In this document: positions 17,336 through 24,634 of the stretch, piece by piece | Position numbering within the stretch: position 1 is the first letter of the stretch | How the letters are laid out: every line of letters begins with the position of its first letter | NCBI GenBank assembly: GCA_020249265.1 | Contig: JADCGA010000035.1 | Span: 1 to 45,253 of the forward strand | Reading direction: 5' to 3' | From: Roseomonas sp. | Lineage (GTDB): Bacteria > Pseudomonadota > Alphaproteobacteria > Acetobacterales > Acetobacteraceae | DNA length: 45,253 nucleotides | Translations under genes and position numbers: made by a program | Notes under the pieces: model-generated | The model's database searches: none | What the model was told of the DNA's origin: nothing | Seen by the model: only the letters and a program-made list of their open reading frames with translations

Positions 17336-18085
17336 ATGACCCCCGGTGTGCGCCCGCTGATCGCCGGCAATTGGAAAATGCATGGGCTGGCCGCCGAGGC
17401 CCAAGCTTTGGCCCGGGCCGTTGCCGCCGGCGCCGCTGGGCTGAAGGCGGAAGTGCTGATCTGCCCCCCCGCCACGCTGATCACCCCCCTGACCCAGACT
17501 TGCGCCGGGGTGGTGGCGCTTGGCGGGCAGGATTGCCATGAGGCCGCGAAGGGCGCCCATACCGGGGATATTGCCGCCGCCATGCTGAAGGATGCCGGCG
17601 CCACCTACGTTATTCTGGGCCATTCCGAACGCCGCATGGCGTATCGGGAGACCAGCCACCGCGTCCGCGCCAAGGCCGAGGCAGCAATGGCTGCCGGCCT
17701 GATCCCGGTGGTGTGCGTGGGCGAGCCTGAGGATGACCGGCTTTTGGGTCGGGCCGAGGAAGTGGTGGCCGAGCAAATAGCGGAAAGCTTGCCGGATGGC
17801 TTTGGCGCCGCCGGCGGCGTGGTGGCTTATGAGCCGGTTTGGGCGATCGGCACGGGCCGAACGCCGACGGAAGCCGATATCACCGCCATGCATGCCATGA
17901 TGCGCGCCAGGCTGGTGGCTTCCTTCCCGGCTGAAGGCGCGGGGCTGCGCTTGCTCTATGGCGGTTCGGTCAAGCCCGGCAATGCCGTGGCCATCCTGGC
18001 GCTGCCGCATGTGGATGGGGCGCTGGTGGGCGGTGCCAGCCTGGTCGCCGAGGATTTCCTGGCGATTGCGCGCGCCGCCGCTTAG
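17336..18085 (+). CDS. tpiA: Triosephosphate isomerase
   Basis: This enzyme interconverts dihydroxyacetone phosphate and glyceraldehyde-3-phosphate in glycolysis and gluconeogenesis. The 249-residue length is standard. Catalytic residues are Lys14 in GNWKMHG, His96 in ILGHSERR and Glu166 in AYEPVWAIGTG; the phosphate-binding LLYGGSVKPGNA lies near the C-terminus. The start at 17336 is set by a strong AGGAGG 10 nt upstream and by the conserved N-terminus. The frame is open upstream only by chance, on the opposite strand of ppiD. It is transcribed divergently from ppiD and followed by dapA. Confidence 0.97.
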   Translation: MTPGVRPLIAGNWKMHGLAAEAQALARAVAAGAAGLKAEVLICPPATLITPLTQTCAGVVALGGQDCHEAAKGAHTGDIAAAMLKDAGATYVILGHSERRMAYRETSHRVRAKAEAAMAAGLIPVVCVGEPEDDRLLGRAEEVVAEQIAESLPDGFGAAGGVVAYEPVWAIGTGRTPTEADITAMHAMMRARLVASFPAEGAGLRLLYGGSVKPGNAVAILALPHVDGALVGGASLVAEDFLAIARAAA

Positions 18086-18161
18086 CCCCACTTCCCGCCT
18101 TGTCGCGGCGCGCCTTGGCGCCTAACTTCGCTTTCTCAAAATTCCTCAGGAGGATGCCAGC

Positions 18162-19040
18162 ATGTTCAAGGGTTCCATGGTCGCGCTGATCACGCCCATG
18201 CGCGCGGATGGGTCCGTGGACGAAAAAGCCTTCGTGGAATTGGTGCAGTGGCAGATTGCCGAGGGCACCGAAGGCCTGATCCCCGTTGGCACCACCGGCG
18301 AAAGCCCGACGCTTTCCCACGAAGAACACAAGCGCGTGGTGGAGCTTTGCGTGGAAGCCGCAGCCGGGCGCGTGCCCGTGATTGCCGGCACCGGCAGCAA
18401 CAGCACATCCGAGGCGATTGAATTCACGCGCCACGCCAAGAAGGCCGGCGCCGATGCCTGCCTTGTCGTGACACCCTATTACAACAAGCCGACTCAAGAA
18501 GGCCTGTATCTGCATTACAAGGCGATTGCGGATGCCGTGGATTTGCCCATGGTGATGTACAATATCCCTGGCCGCAGCGTGATTGACATGAGCGTTGAGA
18601 CAACAGCGCGCTTGGCAAAGCACCCGAATATCATTGGCATGAAGGACGCGACCGCGAACCTCGTGCGGCCTTTGCATACGCGCCGCGCCTGCGGGGCGGA
18701 TTTCGCGCAGCTTTCCGGCGAAGACCATACCGTGATTTCCTTCATGGCCGCGGGCGGGCATGGCTGCATCAGCGTCACGGCCAATGTCGCACCCCGGCTT
18801 TGCGCGGAAATGCACAAGGCCTGGCGCGCGGGGCGCGTGGATGAGGCGATGGAAATCCAGGATCGCCTGGTGCCTTTGCATGATGCGCTGTTTGCCGAGA
18901 CCTCTCCGGGCCCAGTGAAATATGCGGCAAGCCTACTGACCAAAAGCACCGATCATTGCCGCCTGCCGCTGGCCCCGGTGGGTGAGGCGACCCGTGCGCG
19001 CGTGCGTGACGCCATGGTTTCAGTTGGTCTGTTGAACTGA
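18162..19040 (+). CDS. dapA: 4-hydroxy-tetrahydrodipicolinate synthase
   Basis: DapA condenses pyruvate with aspartate semialdehyde, the first committed step of lysine and diaminopimelate synthesis. The 292-residue length is typical. Visible active-site elements are the GTTGES motif with Thr44/Thr45, Tyr133 in VMYNIPGRS and the Schiff-base Lys161 in [11 protein letters not shown]. An AGGAGG lies 8-10 nt before the ATG at 18162. It is 76 nt after tpiA and 33 nt before smpB, a common alphaproteobacterial neighbourhood (dapA-smpB). Confidence 0.97.
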   Translation: MFKGSMVALITPMRADGSVDEKAFVELVQWQIAEGTEGLIPVGTTGESPTLSHEEHKRVVELCVEAAAGRVPVIAGTGSNSTSEAIEFTRHAKKAGADACLVVTPYYNKPTQEGLYLHYKAIADAVDLPMVMYNIPGRSVIDMSVETTARLAKHPNIIGMKDATANLVRPLHTRRACGADFAQLSGEDHTVISFMAAGGHGCISVTANVAPRLCAEMHKAWRAGRVDEAMEIQDRLVPLHDALFAETSPGPVKYAASLLTKSTDHCRLPLAPVGEATRARVRDAMVSVGLLN

Positions 19041-19073
19041 AAGGGATGCGCCCGCGCGGTGGGTGCTTGAGAT

Positions 19074-19559
19074 ATGGCTGAACCGCGCAAGAAGGGCATG
19101 ATTTCCCACGGGATCGCCGCGCAGAATCGCAAGGCGCGGTTTGATTATAAGATCAATGAAACCATCGAAGCAGGGCTTGCGCTGGTGGGGCCTGAGGTGA
19201 AGTCGCTCCGCGCCGGGCGGGCAACGCTGACGGAAGCCTGGGCCGGCGAACGCGATGGGGAGATGTGGCTGTTCAACGCCCATATCCCGGAATGGCAGGC
19301 GGGTTCCTTCATGGCGCGGTTTGAACCTCGGCGCCCGCGGAAGCTGCTTTTGCACAGTAAGCAAGCCCGCGAATTGATTGGCGCCATCGCGCGCGATGGG
19401 GCGACGATTGTGCCGCTGGATATTCACTTCAATGAACGCGGGCGGGCGAAGGTGCTGCTGGGGTTGGCTGAGGGGAAGAAGAAGCATGACAAGCGGGCGG
19501 CGATTGCTGCGCGGGATTGGCAGCGGGATAAGGCGCGGCTGATGCGGGATAAGGGGTAG
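19074..19559 (+). CDS. smpB: SsrA (tmRNA)-binding protein SmpB
   Basis: SmpB delivers tmRNA to stalled ribosomes for trans-translation. The 161-residue protein shows the family core: HGIAAQNRKARFDYKINE, then EAGLALVGPEVKSLRAGRA, EMWLFNAHIPEWQ, and the basic C-terminal tail AIAARDWQRDKARLMRDKG that enters the ribosomal mRNA channel. The last nine codons and the stop are repeated 3.2 kb downstream (22717-22748) with only synonymous changes, so this gene end is the left boundary of an inserted island and may itself have been replaced by the incoming copy. No tmRNA gene was recognised in the window. Confidence 0.97.
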   Translation: MAEPRKKGMISHGIAAQNRKARFDYKINETIEAGLALVGPEVKSLRAGRATLTEAWAGERDGEMWLFNAHIPEWQAGSFMARFEPRRPRKLLLHSKQARELIGAIARDGATIVPLDIHFNERGRAKVLLGLAEGKKKHDKRAAIAARDWQRDKARLMRDKG

Positions 19560-19560
19560 G
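19529..19560 (+). repeat. Left copy of duplicated smpB 3' end (attL-like)
   Basis: This 32-nt segment covers the last codons and stop of smpB. It matches 22717-22748 with 28 of 32 identical bases, including a 19-nt exact run GGCTGATGCGGGATAAGGG. Similarity continues weakly downstream: GTTCGGCA lies 19 nt after the stop-codon start here (19576) and 16 nt after it in the right copy, and GTCAGGGGAATATCGT lies 115 and 113 nt after it. The boundary is therefore a diverged duplication of about 160 nt, not only a short core. Confidence 0.75.
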
Positions 19561-19630
19561 GGGGGGCGGTTTTCAGTTCGGCAGCGGACGGAGTGCTTTG
19601 GTATTCTGTGGGAGCCGGACAACAACGGCC

Positions 19631-19697
19631 GTACTTGAAGCCGCCTGAGGCTGGCTTCAAATGCAATCACTGTCAGGGGAATATCGTGGTTGTACAA
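19631..19697 (+). repeat. REP-like palindromic repeat, copy 1
   Basis: A 26-nt palindrome at 19635-19660 (stem GAAGCCGCC / GGCTGGCTTC with one G-T pair) is followed by GTCAGGGGAATATCGT and a TTGTACAA. The same arrangement recurs inverted at 20627-20687, so the Abi-C-like gene is bracketed by inverted copies. A degenerate third copy lies at 22826-22877. Confidence 0.7.
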
Positions 19698-19722
19698 CCA
19701 GGCATATCTGTTTCCTCCAAAG

Positions 19723-20502
19723 TTAAAATGGTATTTCATCATCTGGCTCCGGTACTGGAGGCTTATAGTGCTTCTCATAGTGATTCAGAAGAAATAGTCC
19801 GATGGTTGCGACCGAGTTGACAATCAGCATTGCGTAGTTCGGCTCGCTAATAACCTTACCTTCTATGCCATGAGCTTCAGTATGATTGCTTCTTATATTT
19901 TCGATTGCCTGCACTGCAGAAAGCAGCCCAGAGCCTAGGCCCCTTAAGTTTGAGTTCAGATTTTTATCGGGAAAAAAATTAAACTGCTTGAGAAGATGAA
20001 CCGCTAACTTATAAGAAGTATCCTTTGGATTGCAGGACGCAATCGATCTATCCGTACATATACTTTTCACGATGCGCTCCAACGCGGAGTTGGCCATGAT
20101 GATCGCGGTCGAGGGATCTGAAAAAAGTCGTTCATGTGCTTTGGCGAACGTAGCGCCAGCGTCTTCATATTTTTCAGCAAGAAGCCCCTTGATTTCTGCT
20201 ACACTATAAATGAGTCCAGGAATTTCGATTCCTAAATCGACAGCGATCTGAAATAAAAGATCATCATTCATAGAATCCAGAGTCGCCGTAAGGTCAATCT
20301 CATCACTATTTTTTCTCGAAATTATGTTAAAATTCGCTCCGTCATAATTTCCCCTTCCATCATAGAACTCCTGATGCCATCGCGAGATATAGCGTCGCAC
20401 ATTTTGGTACTTGCGTGTCTCGAATTTCTCCCATAGCGCCTTCTCAATGCGGTCAATGATACTCATCATGATTGACGGTGAAATAGTGGCATTACCGACC
20501 AT
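19723..20502 (-). CDS. Abortive infection C-terminal (Abi-C)/HEPN-like protein
   Basis: The product has about 259 residues. The C-terminal half (about 130-245) reads as an Abi-C domain: ANSALERIVKSICTD, then LRGLGSGLLSAVQAI and IRSNHTEAHG. The last carries Arg204-x6-His211, matching the R-x(4-6)-H pattern of HEPN ribonucleases, typical of abortive-infection proteins that cut RNA when phage infects. The N-terminal about 110 residues are helical and may sense or regulate. The start is uncertain: GTG 20505, ATG 20502 and ATG 20466 are possible and none has a strong ribosome binding site. Codon use is AT-richer than in flanking core genes, indicating transfer. The gene lies between inverted repeats. 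Confidence 0.7.
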   Translation of the reverse strand: MVGNATISPSIMMSIIDRIEKALWEKFETRKYQNVRRYISRWHQEFYDGRGNYDGANFNIISRKNSDEIDLTATLDSMNDDLLFQIAVDLGIEIPGLIYSVAEIKGLLAEKYEDAGATFAKAHERLFSDPSTAIIMANSALERIVKSICTDRSIASCNPKDTSYKLAVHLLKQFNFFPDKNLNSNLRGLGSGLLSAVQAIENIRSNHTEAHGIEGKVISEPNYAMLIVNSVATIGLFLLNHYEKHYKPPVPEPDDEIPF

Positions 20503-20625
20503 CACACGGCTCTGAGATTTTTATCTTTGGTCATTTTCGTGTAAATTTCGAAAAGTCTTTCCGGGCGCTCCGTATCATTTTTGAATCGGCGGCCAATATA
20601 GATGGGTTCGAGCTCTACAACTACG
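20502..20625 (-). pseudogene. Unrecognised C-terminal gene fragment ahead of the Abi-C gene
   Basis: A protein-like frame (VVVELEPIYIGRRFKN, then TERPERLFEIYTKMT) ends at TGA 20502-20504 and overlaps the Abi-C start. Upstream the frame stays open, but only through the palindromic repeat at 20627-20687 and into hicB, and no start codon with a ribosome binding site lies after the repeat. The simplest reading is the 3' end of a gene cut by the repeat. It may still serve as a translated leader coupling to the Abi-C gene. No family recognised. Confidence 0.3.
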
Positions 20626-20626
20626 T

Positions 20627-20687
20627 GTACACCTACGATATTCCCCTCACAGTGACCGCGTTTGAAGCCGGCCTCAGGCGGCTTTGA
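20627..20687 (-). repeat. REP-like palindromic repeat, copy 2 (inverted)
   Basis: This is the inverted counterpart of 19631-19697. On the minus strand it reads AAAGCCGCCTGAGGCCGGCT, then CACTGTGAGGGGAATATCGT. Relative to copy 1 the palindrome has changed a G-T pair to G-C, so the stem is kept. It lies between hicB and the Abi-C-like gene. Confidence 0.7.
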
Positions 20688-20700
20688 TAACGAGACATTA

Positions 20701-21051
20701 TCACGCAGCATGTTCATCACGCTCCAAATACCGCCGCAGCGCATCGCTGACAACAGTGTTTAGGTTGATCCCCCGGCGCTTGGCGTAAAGCATCGCACGG
20801 CGATGCAATTCGCGCCCGGGACGCACATTAAAGCTGCCCTTCAATGGCACATCAGGCTTGCGGCCCTCGGCGTCGCAAAGCTCAAGATAATCATCCACGG
20901 CTTCCTGGAAGGCTGCCTTGATCCCTTTGGCGTCTTTGCCTTCATAGCTAACCAGGTCACGGATGAATTCAAGCCGACCATGCAGCACCTCATCCTCATT
21001 GCTGTATTCAACCGATCCGAGATACCCTTTATATTCCAGCATCGTGCTCAT
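20701..21051 (-). CDS. hicB: HicB family antitoxin
   Basis: The 116-residue antitoxin has two parts: an N-terminal HicB-like fold (YKGYLGSVEYSNEDEVLHGR, then FQEAVDDYLELCDAEG) that masks the toxin, and a C-terminal ribbon-helix-helix segment (KGSFNVRPGRELHRRAMLYA, NLNTVVSDALRRYLE) that binds DNA for autoregulation. The start overlaps the hicA stop (ATGA), so toxin precedes antitoxin in one transcript, which is usual for hicAB. The pair lies in an island of accessory genes and may stabilise it or act in phage defence. Confidence 0.92.
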   Translation of the reverse strand: MSTMLEYKGYLGSVEYSNEDEVLHGRLEFIRDLVSYEGKDAKGIKAAFQEAVDDYLELCDAEGRKPDVPLKGSFNVRPGRELHRRAMLYAKRRGINLNTVVSDALRRYLERDEHAA

Positions 21052-21302
21052 ATCAGACCCCCTTCGGTCAGTACCCGCAGCACATCATCAATGACATACA
21101 TTTTGACGATGTTGCCGGGGTGCGGCTTGTGCAACGCTATGGTTGGCGCGGTGGCATGGACGAAGCGCCGGCGGGAACCGCCTGTCTTGCCCCTCACGGC
21201 CTCGGCATAGCCGAGACCTTCGAGCAGCTTGAGGAGCTCATCCCAGGTAAAGTCTTTCGGCCTGCCCTTCAGCCGGGCAACCAGCTTGTCGCGCCGGGTC
21301 AT
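21048..21302 (-). CDS. hicA: HicA family toxin
   Basis: HicA toxins are small double-stranded-RNA-binding-fold ribonucleases that cut mRNA. This 84-residue version belongs to the longer subgroup: FTWDELLKLLEGLGYAEA, then GKTGGSRRRFVHATAPTIAL, then LHKPHPGNIVKMYVIDDVL. The position of the catalytic His of short HicA (GSH) is occupied by Arg (GSR). A His follows four residues later in RFVH and another lies in HKPHPGN. The ATG at 21302 is chosen because it begins MTRRDKLVARLKG, matching the family start; an ATG 18 nt upstream is in frame. It is translationally coupled to hicB. Confidence 0.9.
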   Translation of the reverse strand: MTRRDKLVARLKGRPKDFTWDELLKLLEGLGYAEAVRGKTGGSRRRFVHATAPTIALHKPHPGNIVKMYVIDDVLRVLTEGGLI

Positions 21303-21738
21303 GCCAACTTGCCACGCCAACCTTGTTTGCGGGGGGCATTATGCACATTCGGGCAGGATATCGCAACCGTTTTTAGTTGCACGGAGCTTTTCAAGCCCTG
21401 CCCCCCTACCCCTTCACCTGCGCCGCCGTACTAAACGCCCCCGCTTCCCGCAGCGCCGCCCGTACTTCCGCCGAAAACCCAAAAATCCTCCGTTATTCAA
21501 ATCGCCAATTTGGTCCCATCGGTGCTGACGCCGGACACAAGCGCTTAGCCTCAACATTCCTGGGGCTGGCATCCATTCGCCTCATGCTCAGAAAGCTCTG
21601 TCAACAATAAGAATGTTTGCGGACGGACTCTTAGACGCCCAACGAAATCAGAAGCTTGGTTCAGAGCGTGATCAAGTAAGGAAGGTCGTCATCCGAAGAT
21701 GTGATGTCCTTGCTCAACAAAAGAAGCCAGGGCACCCA
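21303..21738. other. Intergenic stretch with one gene fragment, no intact gene
   Basis: Between hicA and the TIGR04255 gene there is about 430 nt with no supported intact gene on either strand. It contains a minus-strand fragment at 21406-21492 (listed separately) and should also hold the promoter of hicAB, close to 21303-21360. Short plus-strand frames here have no ribosome binding site and no family-like features. Confidence 0.5.
21406..21492 (-). pseudogene. C-terminal remnant, possibly of a CaiB/BaiF CoA-transferase
   Basis: A 28-codon frame bounded by stops reads IFGFSAEVRAALREAGAF near its start. This resembles the usual C-terminus of class III CoA-transferases (LGFSAEE..ALRxxGxx), followed by STAAQVKG and TAG. 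Base composition is high in GC, like the host core and unlike the island around it. It looks like the tail of a displaced chromosomal gene. The identification is weak because only the last residues remain. Confidence 0.3.
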
Positions 21739-22560
21739 TCAACGGCGTCTCCATGCACCGTGTGCCTCATCTGTGGTTATACCTGCAAAGCATTTTAATG
21801 TTTCCTTATGCGCAAAGTCCAAAAAATTTACGACGCCTTCCTGATCAGGAGTTTCAGGGGCGCCACGCGCGGTCAGTTCGAGTTGCAGCAGCCGGTTCCC
21901 CTCCCTCTCGAATGGCGTAACGACCACATACAGGCGTCCGATAGGTCGACACCCTTCACGCTGAAGAAGATACTTCGCCTCAAGCTTTATTGCCTCTAGT
22001 GGGGTACTCCACTCAGGTCCATGATCCTCAGACAAAAGTCGAAAAAATCTAGCAGGATGCGGATTTTGTTCCGTCACTTTCCCGAGTACGATATGGCTGA
22101 AATAGGTAATCTCAATTTGGTTTGGAACAACCGGTCCCAACTGCGTGTTCGCTGCAAATTCTTCCAGTCTTGAGTATAAAACATCAAATTCACTTCGCAT
22201 GCCCTGGTAACGCGGATACGCTGCCCCCTGCTCAGTCAACCGCCAGTTCAAGAGCAGCCGATCCCTTTGGACTTGGGCGATAAAGGCGCCATCCGACGAG
22301 ATAAACCATGCTCGCGGCATATCGACCACGGGCCCATCCTCGAAACGAAAGCGAGATTGGCGAATAGCCAAAGTCCCGAACAGTTCTTGTACAGGCGTCA
22401 GTGGTGGGTGCGCTTCCACACTCGGGTACCGATCCGCGATTAGATTGTAGAACTGACCTGGATGAACCACAGAAAACCCGAGCGGCTCAAATTGAATGTC
22501 GTGCACCACCTCAATCAGCGGCGGCTCTCCAAAATCCGGCAGTTTCGGCAAATCGCTCAC
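21739..22560 (-). CDS. TIGR04255 family protein (function unknown)
   Basis: The product has about 273 residues and the layout of the sporadically distributed TIGR04255 family. It opens LPKLPDFGEPPLIEVVHDIQ and FEPLGFSV, has a beta-rich middle (RFRFEDGPVVDMPRAWFIS) and ends HKETLKCFAGITTDEAHGAW. The function of the family is unknown to me; members are typically found in variable regions. GTG at 22560 is preferred as start because GGAG lies 7 nt upstream and the family begins there; ATG 22602 would add 14 unrelated residues. It is the first gene of the island's minus-strand row, next to the right boundary. Confidence 0.75.
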   Translation of the reverse strand: MSDLPKLPDFGEPPLIEVVHDIQFEPLGFSVVHPGQFYNLIADRYPSVEAHPPLTPVQELFGTLAIRQSRFRFEDGPVVDMPRAWFISSDGAFIAQVQRDRLLLNWRLTEQGAAYPRYQGMRSEFDVLYSRLEEFAANTQLGPVVPNQIEITYFSHIVLGKVTEQNPHPARFFRLLSEDHGPEWSTPLEAIKLEAKYLLQREGCRPIGRLYVVVTPFEREGNRLLQLELTARGAPETPDQEGVVNFLDFAHKETLKCFAGITTDEAHGAWRRR

Positions 22561-22716
22561 CGGTAGACTCCAAGTCCTCTGAATATGACATTCATGGCCC
22601 ACTTCCGAATCAGGGGTAAATCAGTTTAAATGACGATCACGAAAATGCAACGCGGTCATGCACGCAAGTCTAAAGATTTCGTGCCATAGGCAGGCTCTTT
22701 CCACACAAGATAGAGT

Positions 22717-22748
22717 TAAGGCAAGGCTGATGCGGGATAAGGGTTAGG
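22717..22748 (+). repeat. Right copy of duplicated smpB 3' end (attR-like)
   Basis: Read in the smpB frame, this segment encodes KARLMRDKG and TAG, exactly the SmpB C-terminus, with GCA for GCG, AGG for CGG and GGT for GGG. Purely synonymous differences show that it derives from a functional smpB allele and is not a chance match. No further smpB sequence precedes it. Confidence 0.75.
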
Positions 22749-22825
22749 AATGGTCTCGCGGTTCGGCACTGGCCGCGCGTTTCGCGGCGGGCTGAGGAAG
22801 CCCGCCAAAAAGCGTCAAACTCATG

Positions 22826-22877
22826 GCCGCCCAAAGCCTGCTTCACATCCGGTCGCGGTCAGGGGAATATCGTTGTT
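22826..22877 (+). repeat. Degenerate third copy of the REP-like repeat
   Basis: It contains GTCAGGGGAATATCGT exactly as in copy 1, preceded at the same distance by a decayed version of the palindrome (GCCGCCCAAAGCCTGCTTCA) in which stem pairing is largely lost. It lies outside the right smpB-tail copy, 113 nt after its stop. Confidence 0.55.
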
Positions 22878-22930
22878 GGACATAAATCCTTGGCCTTGGT
22901 TTGTGGGTCCAGTCAGTTTATTGTGAACCT

Positions 22931-24634
22931 ATGGTTTGTTCCTTCCCGCCCCGCCGTCATTGGCTGCTGGCCGCCGCGCTGCTTTCCGCTTGTGCTGCAG
23001 GGGATAGTGTGGACCGCCCTGCCTTGCGCGGCGCCACGCCGGAAGTGACCGGCGCCTTTGGGTCCTATCTGGCCGGGCGCTTTGCCACCAATGAAGCCGA
23101 TACAAAATACGCTGCCGATAGTCTGTTGCAGGCACTCAGGCGCGACCCGAATGAGCCCGAGGTCATTCAGCGCGCCTTCATCGCCAGCCTGCTGGATGGC
23201 CGTTCGGACGCGGCCAGATTGGCGCGCGCCATTCCCAATGAACCCATCGCTGCCATGTATCTGGCCGGTCAGGATGCCCAGGCCGGGCGCTTTGATCGCG
23301 CGGAACAGCGCTTCCGCGCCTTGCCCAATCAGGGCCTGTCCAGCCTATTGCGGCCCTTGCTGATCGCCTGGGCGCAGCAAGGCAGGGGCCAGACGGATGC
23401 GGCGCTCGCCACACTCCGCCCATTGACGGAAGCGGGCCGCCAGCGCGGCATCTATGCCCTGCATGCCGCCATGATTGCCGATATCGCCGAACGCCCGCGC
23501 GAAGCGGAACGCCTGGTGCGCCTGGCGCTCGCTGATGGGCCGGCGCCGAGCCTGCCGCTTGCGCGCACCATGGCCGGCATTCTGATGCGCGCCGGCCAGC
23601 AGGCAGAAGCCGAGCGGCTGTTGGATCGGCTGGGCCGCGGCCAGGATGATGCCGGGCTTTTCGCTGATACTGGCGGGCGAGAGGCCTTAGCGACTCGGCG
23701 CGTGGTGGCATCCGCAACTGAGGGCATGGCGGAAGCCTATCTTGGCCTCGCCACCGCCTTGCGCGGGCCGCAAGCCGGCGAGTTTTCGCTGGCACTGGTA
23801 CGGCTTTCCCTGCAACTCCGCCCGCGCTTTGGCCCGGCGCTGCTCGCGGGGGCAGAGGCGCTGAGTGATGAAGGCCAATATGCGGCGGCGCTCGCGCTGA
23901 TGGAACGCGCCGATCCCGCTGATCCCTTTGCCTCGGTGCTGGCGCTGCGCCGGGCGGGCCTGCTTGATCGGCTCGATAAATTGCCGGAGGCCGAGGCAGA
24001 ACTCCGCCGCCTTTCGGCGCAATCCCCGCGCGCCTTCCAGCCCATGGCAAGGCTTGGGGATATGTATCGCGGGCGGCAGAATTGGCCGCCGGCAATCACC
24101 GCCTATGATGCGGCAATCGCCCGCATTGGGGTGCCCGCGGTTGCGCATTGGCCCATTTTCTACGCGCGCGGCATTGCTTTGGAACGCGCCAAGCGCTGGC
24201 CAGAGGCCGAGGCGGATTTCCAACGCGCCCTCAGCCTCAGCCCCGAACAGCCCTTGGTCTTGAATTACCTCGCCTATAGCTGGGTGGAGCTCGGGCAGAA
24301 TCTGGTGGAAGCGCGGCGCATGCTGGAACGCGCGGTCGAACTCCGCCCGAATGATGGCAATATCGCCGATAGCCTGGGCTGGGCGCTGTATAAGCTGGGC
24401 GATATTCCGGGCGCGGTGCGCTGGCTGGAAAAGGCGGTGGAGCTTGAATCGCAAAGCAGCGTCATCAATGACCATTTGGGCGATGCCTATTGGGCGCAGG
24501 GCCGTCGGCGGGAAGCGCTGTTTCAATGGCGCCGCGCCCTGATGCTGGGGCCTGAGGGTGGTGAGGGGCCGAAGATAGAAGCCAAGATCGCAGACGGCCT
24601 GGCGCCTCAGCCGGCGGCGGAGACGCGGCGCTGA
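22931..24634 (+). CDS. Tetratricopeptide-repeat lipoprotein
   Basis: The product has 567 residues from the ATG at 22931. It starts with a lipoprotein signal (RRHWLLAAALLSAC, lipobox LSAC with Cys21), so it is probably lipid-anchored in the envelope. The rest is a chain of TPR-like helical pairs, clearest at FQRALSLSPEQPLVLNYLAY, LERAVELRPNDGNIADSLGW and WLEKAVELESQSSVINDHLG. Such proteins are scaffolds for envelope assemblies; no partner can be named. Its TGA overlaps the CTG that appears to start ispE, indicating coupled translation. An in-frame ATG at 22901 would spoil the signal peptide. Confidence 0.88.
   Translation: MVCSFPPRRHWLLAAALLSACAAGDSVDRPALRGATPEVTGAFGSYLAGRFATNEADTKYAADSLLQALRRDPNEPEVIQRAFIASLLDGRSDAARLARAIPNEPIAAMYLAGQDAQAGRFDRAEQRFRALPNQGLSSLLRPLLIAWAQQGRGQTDAALATLRPLTEAGRQRGIYALHAAMIADIAERPREAERLVRLALADGPAPSLPLARTMAGILMRAGQQAEAERLLDRLGRGQDDAGLFADTGGREALATRRVVASATEGMAEAYLGLATALRGPQAGEFSLALVRLSLQLRPRFGPALLAGAEALSDEGQYAAALALMERADPADPFASVLALRRAGLLDRLDKLPEAEAELRRLSAQSPRAFQPMARLGDMYRGRQNWPPAITAYDAAIARIGVPAVAHWPIFYARGIALERAKRWPEAEADFQRALSLSPEQPLVLNYLAYSWVELGQNLVEARRMLERAVELRPNDGNIADSLGWALYKLGDIPGAVRWLEKAVELESQSSVINDHLGDAYWAQGRRREALFQWRRALMLGPEGGEGPKIEAKIADGLAPQPAAETRR

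Larger units (their letters stand above)
19529..22748. mobile_element. 3.2-kb genomic island at the smpB 3' end, defence-like cargo
   Basis: The interval is bounded by two copies of the smpB tail. Inside, base composition is visibly richer in A and T than the flanks, especially 19700-20650 and 21600-22100, and all recognisable genes are accessory: an Abi-C-like gene, hicB, hicA, a TIGR04255-family gene and fragments. All lie on the minus strand, opposite to smpB. No integrase, recombination directionality factor or transposase is present, so the element is a remnant, is mobilised in trans, or arrived by recombination with another strain's smpB region. Confidence 0.7.
22603..22930. other. Intergenic region containing the right island boundary and a third repeat
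   Basis: This stretch of about 330 nt has no supported gene. It contains promoter-like AT-rich sequence for the TIGR04255 gene (about 22603-22700), the duplicated smpB tail (22717-22748), a short hairpin-prone segment (GGCGGGC and GCCCGCC at about 22786-22806), and a degenerate repeat copy (22826-22877). The TPR lipoprotein gene begins at 22931. Confidence 0.6.

Noticed and set aside
21613-21798. Plus-strand short frame upstream of the TIGR04255 gene end
   Set aside because: It has no ribosome binding site, overlaps the 3' end of the TIGR04255 gene in antisense and has no family-like sequence.
19560-22930. tmRNA (ssrA) gene downstream of smpB
   Set aside because: No alanine-acceptor-like structure or tag reading frame was recognised; in alphaproteobacteria tmRNA is often two-piece and encoded elsewhere.
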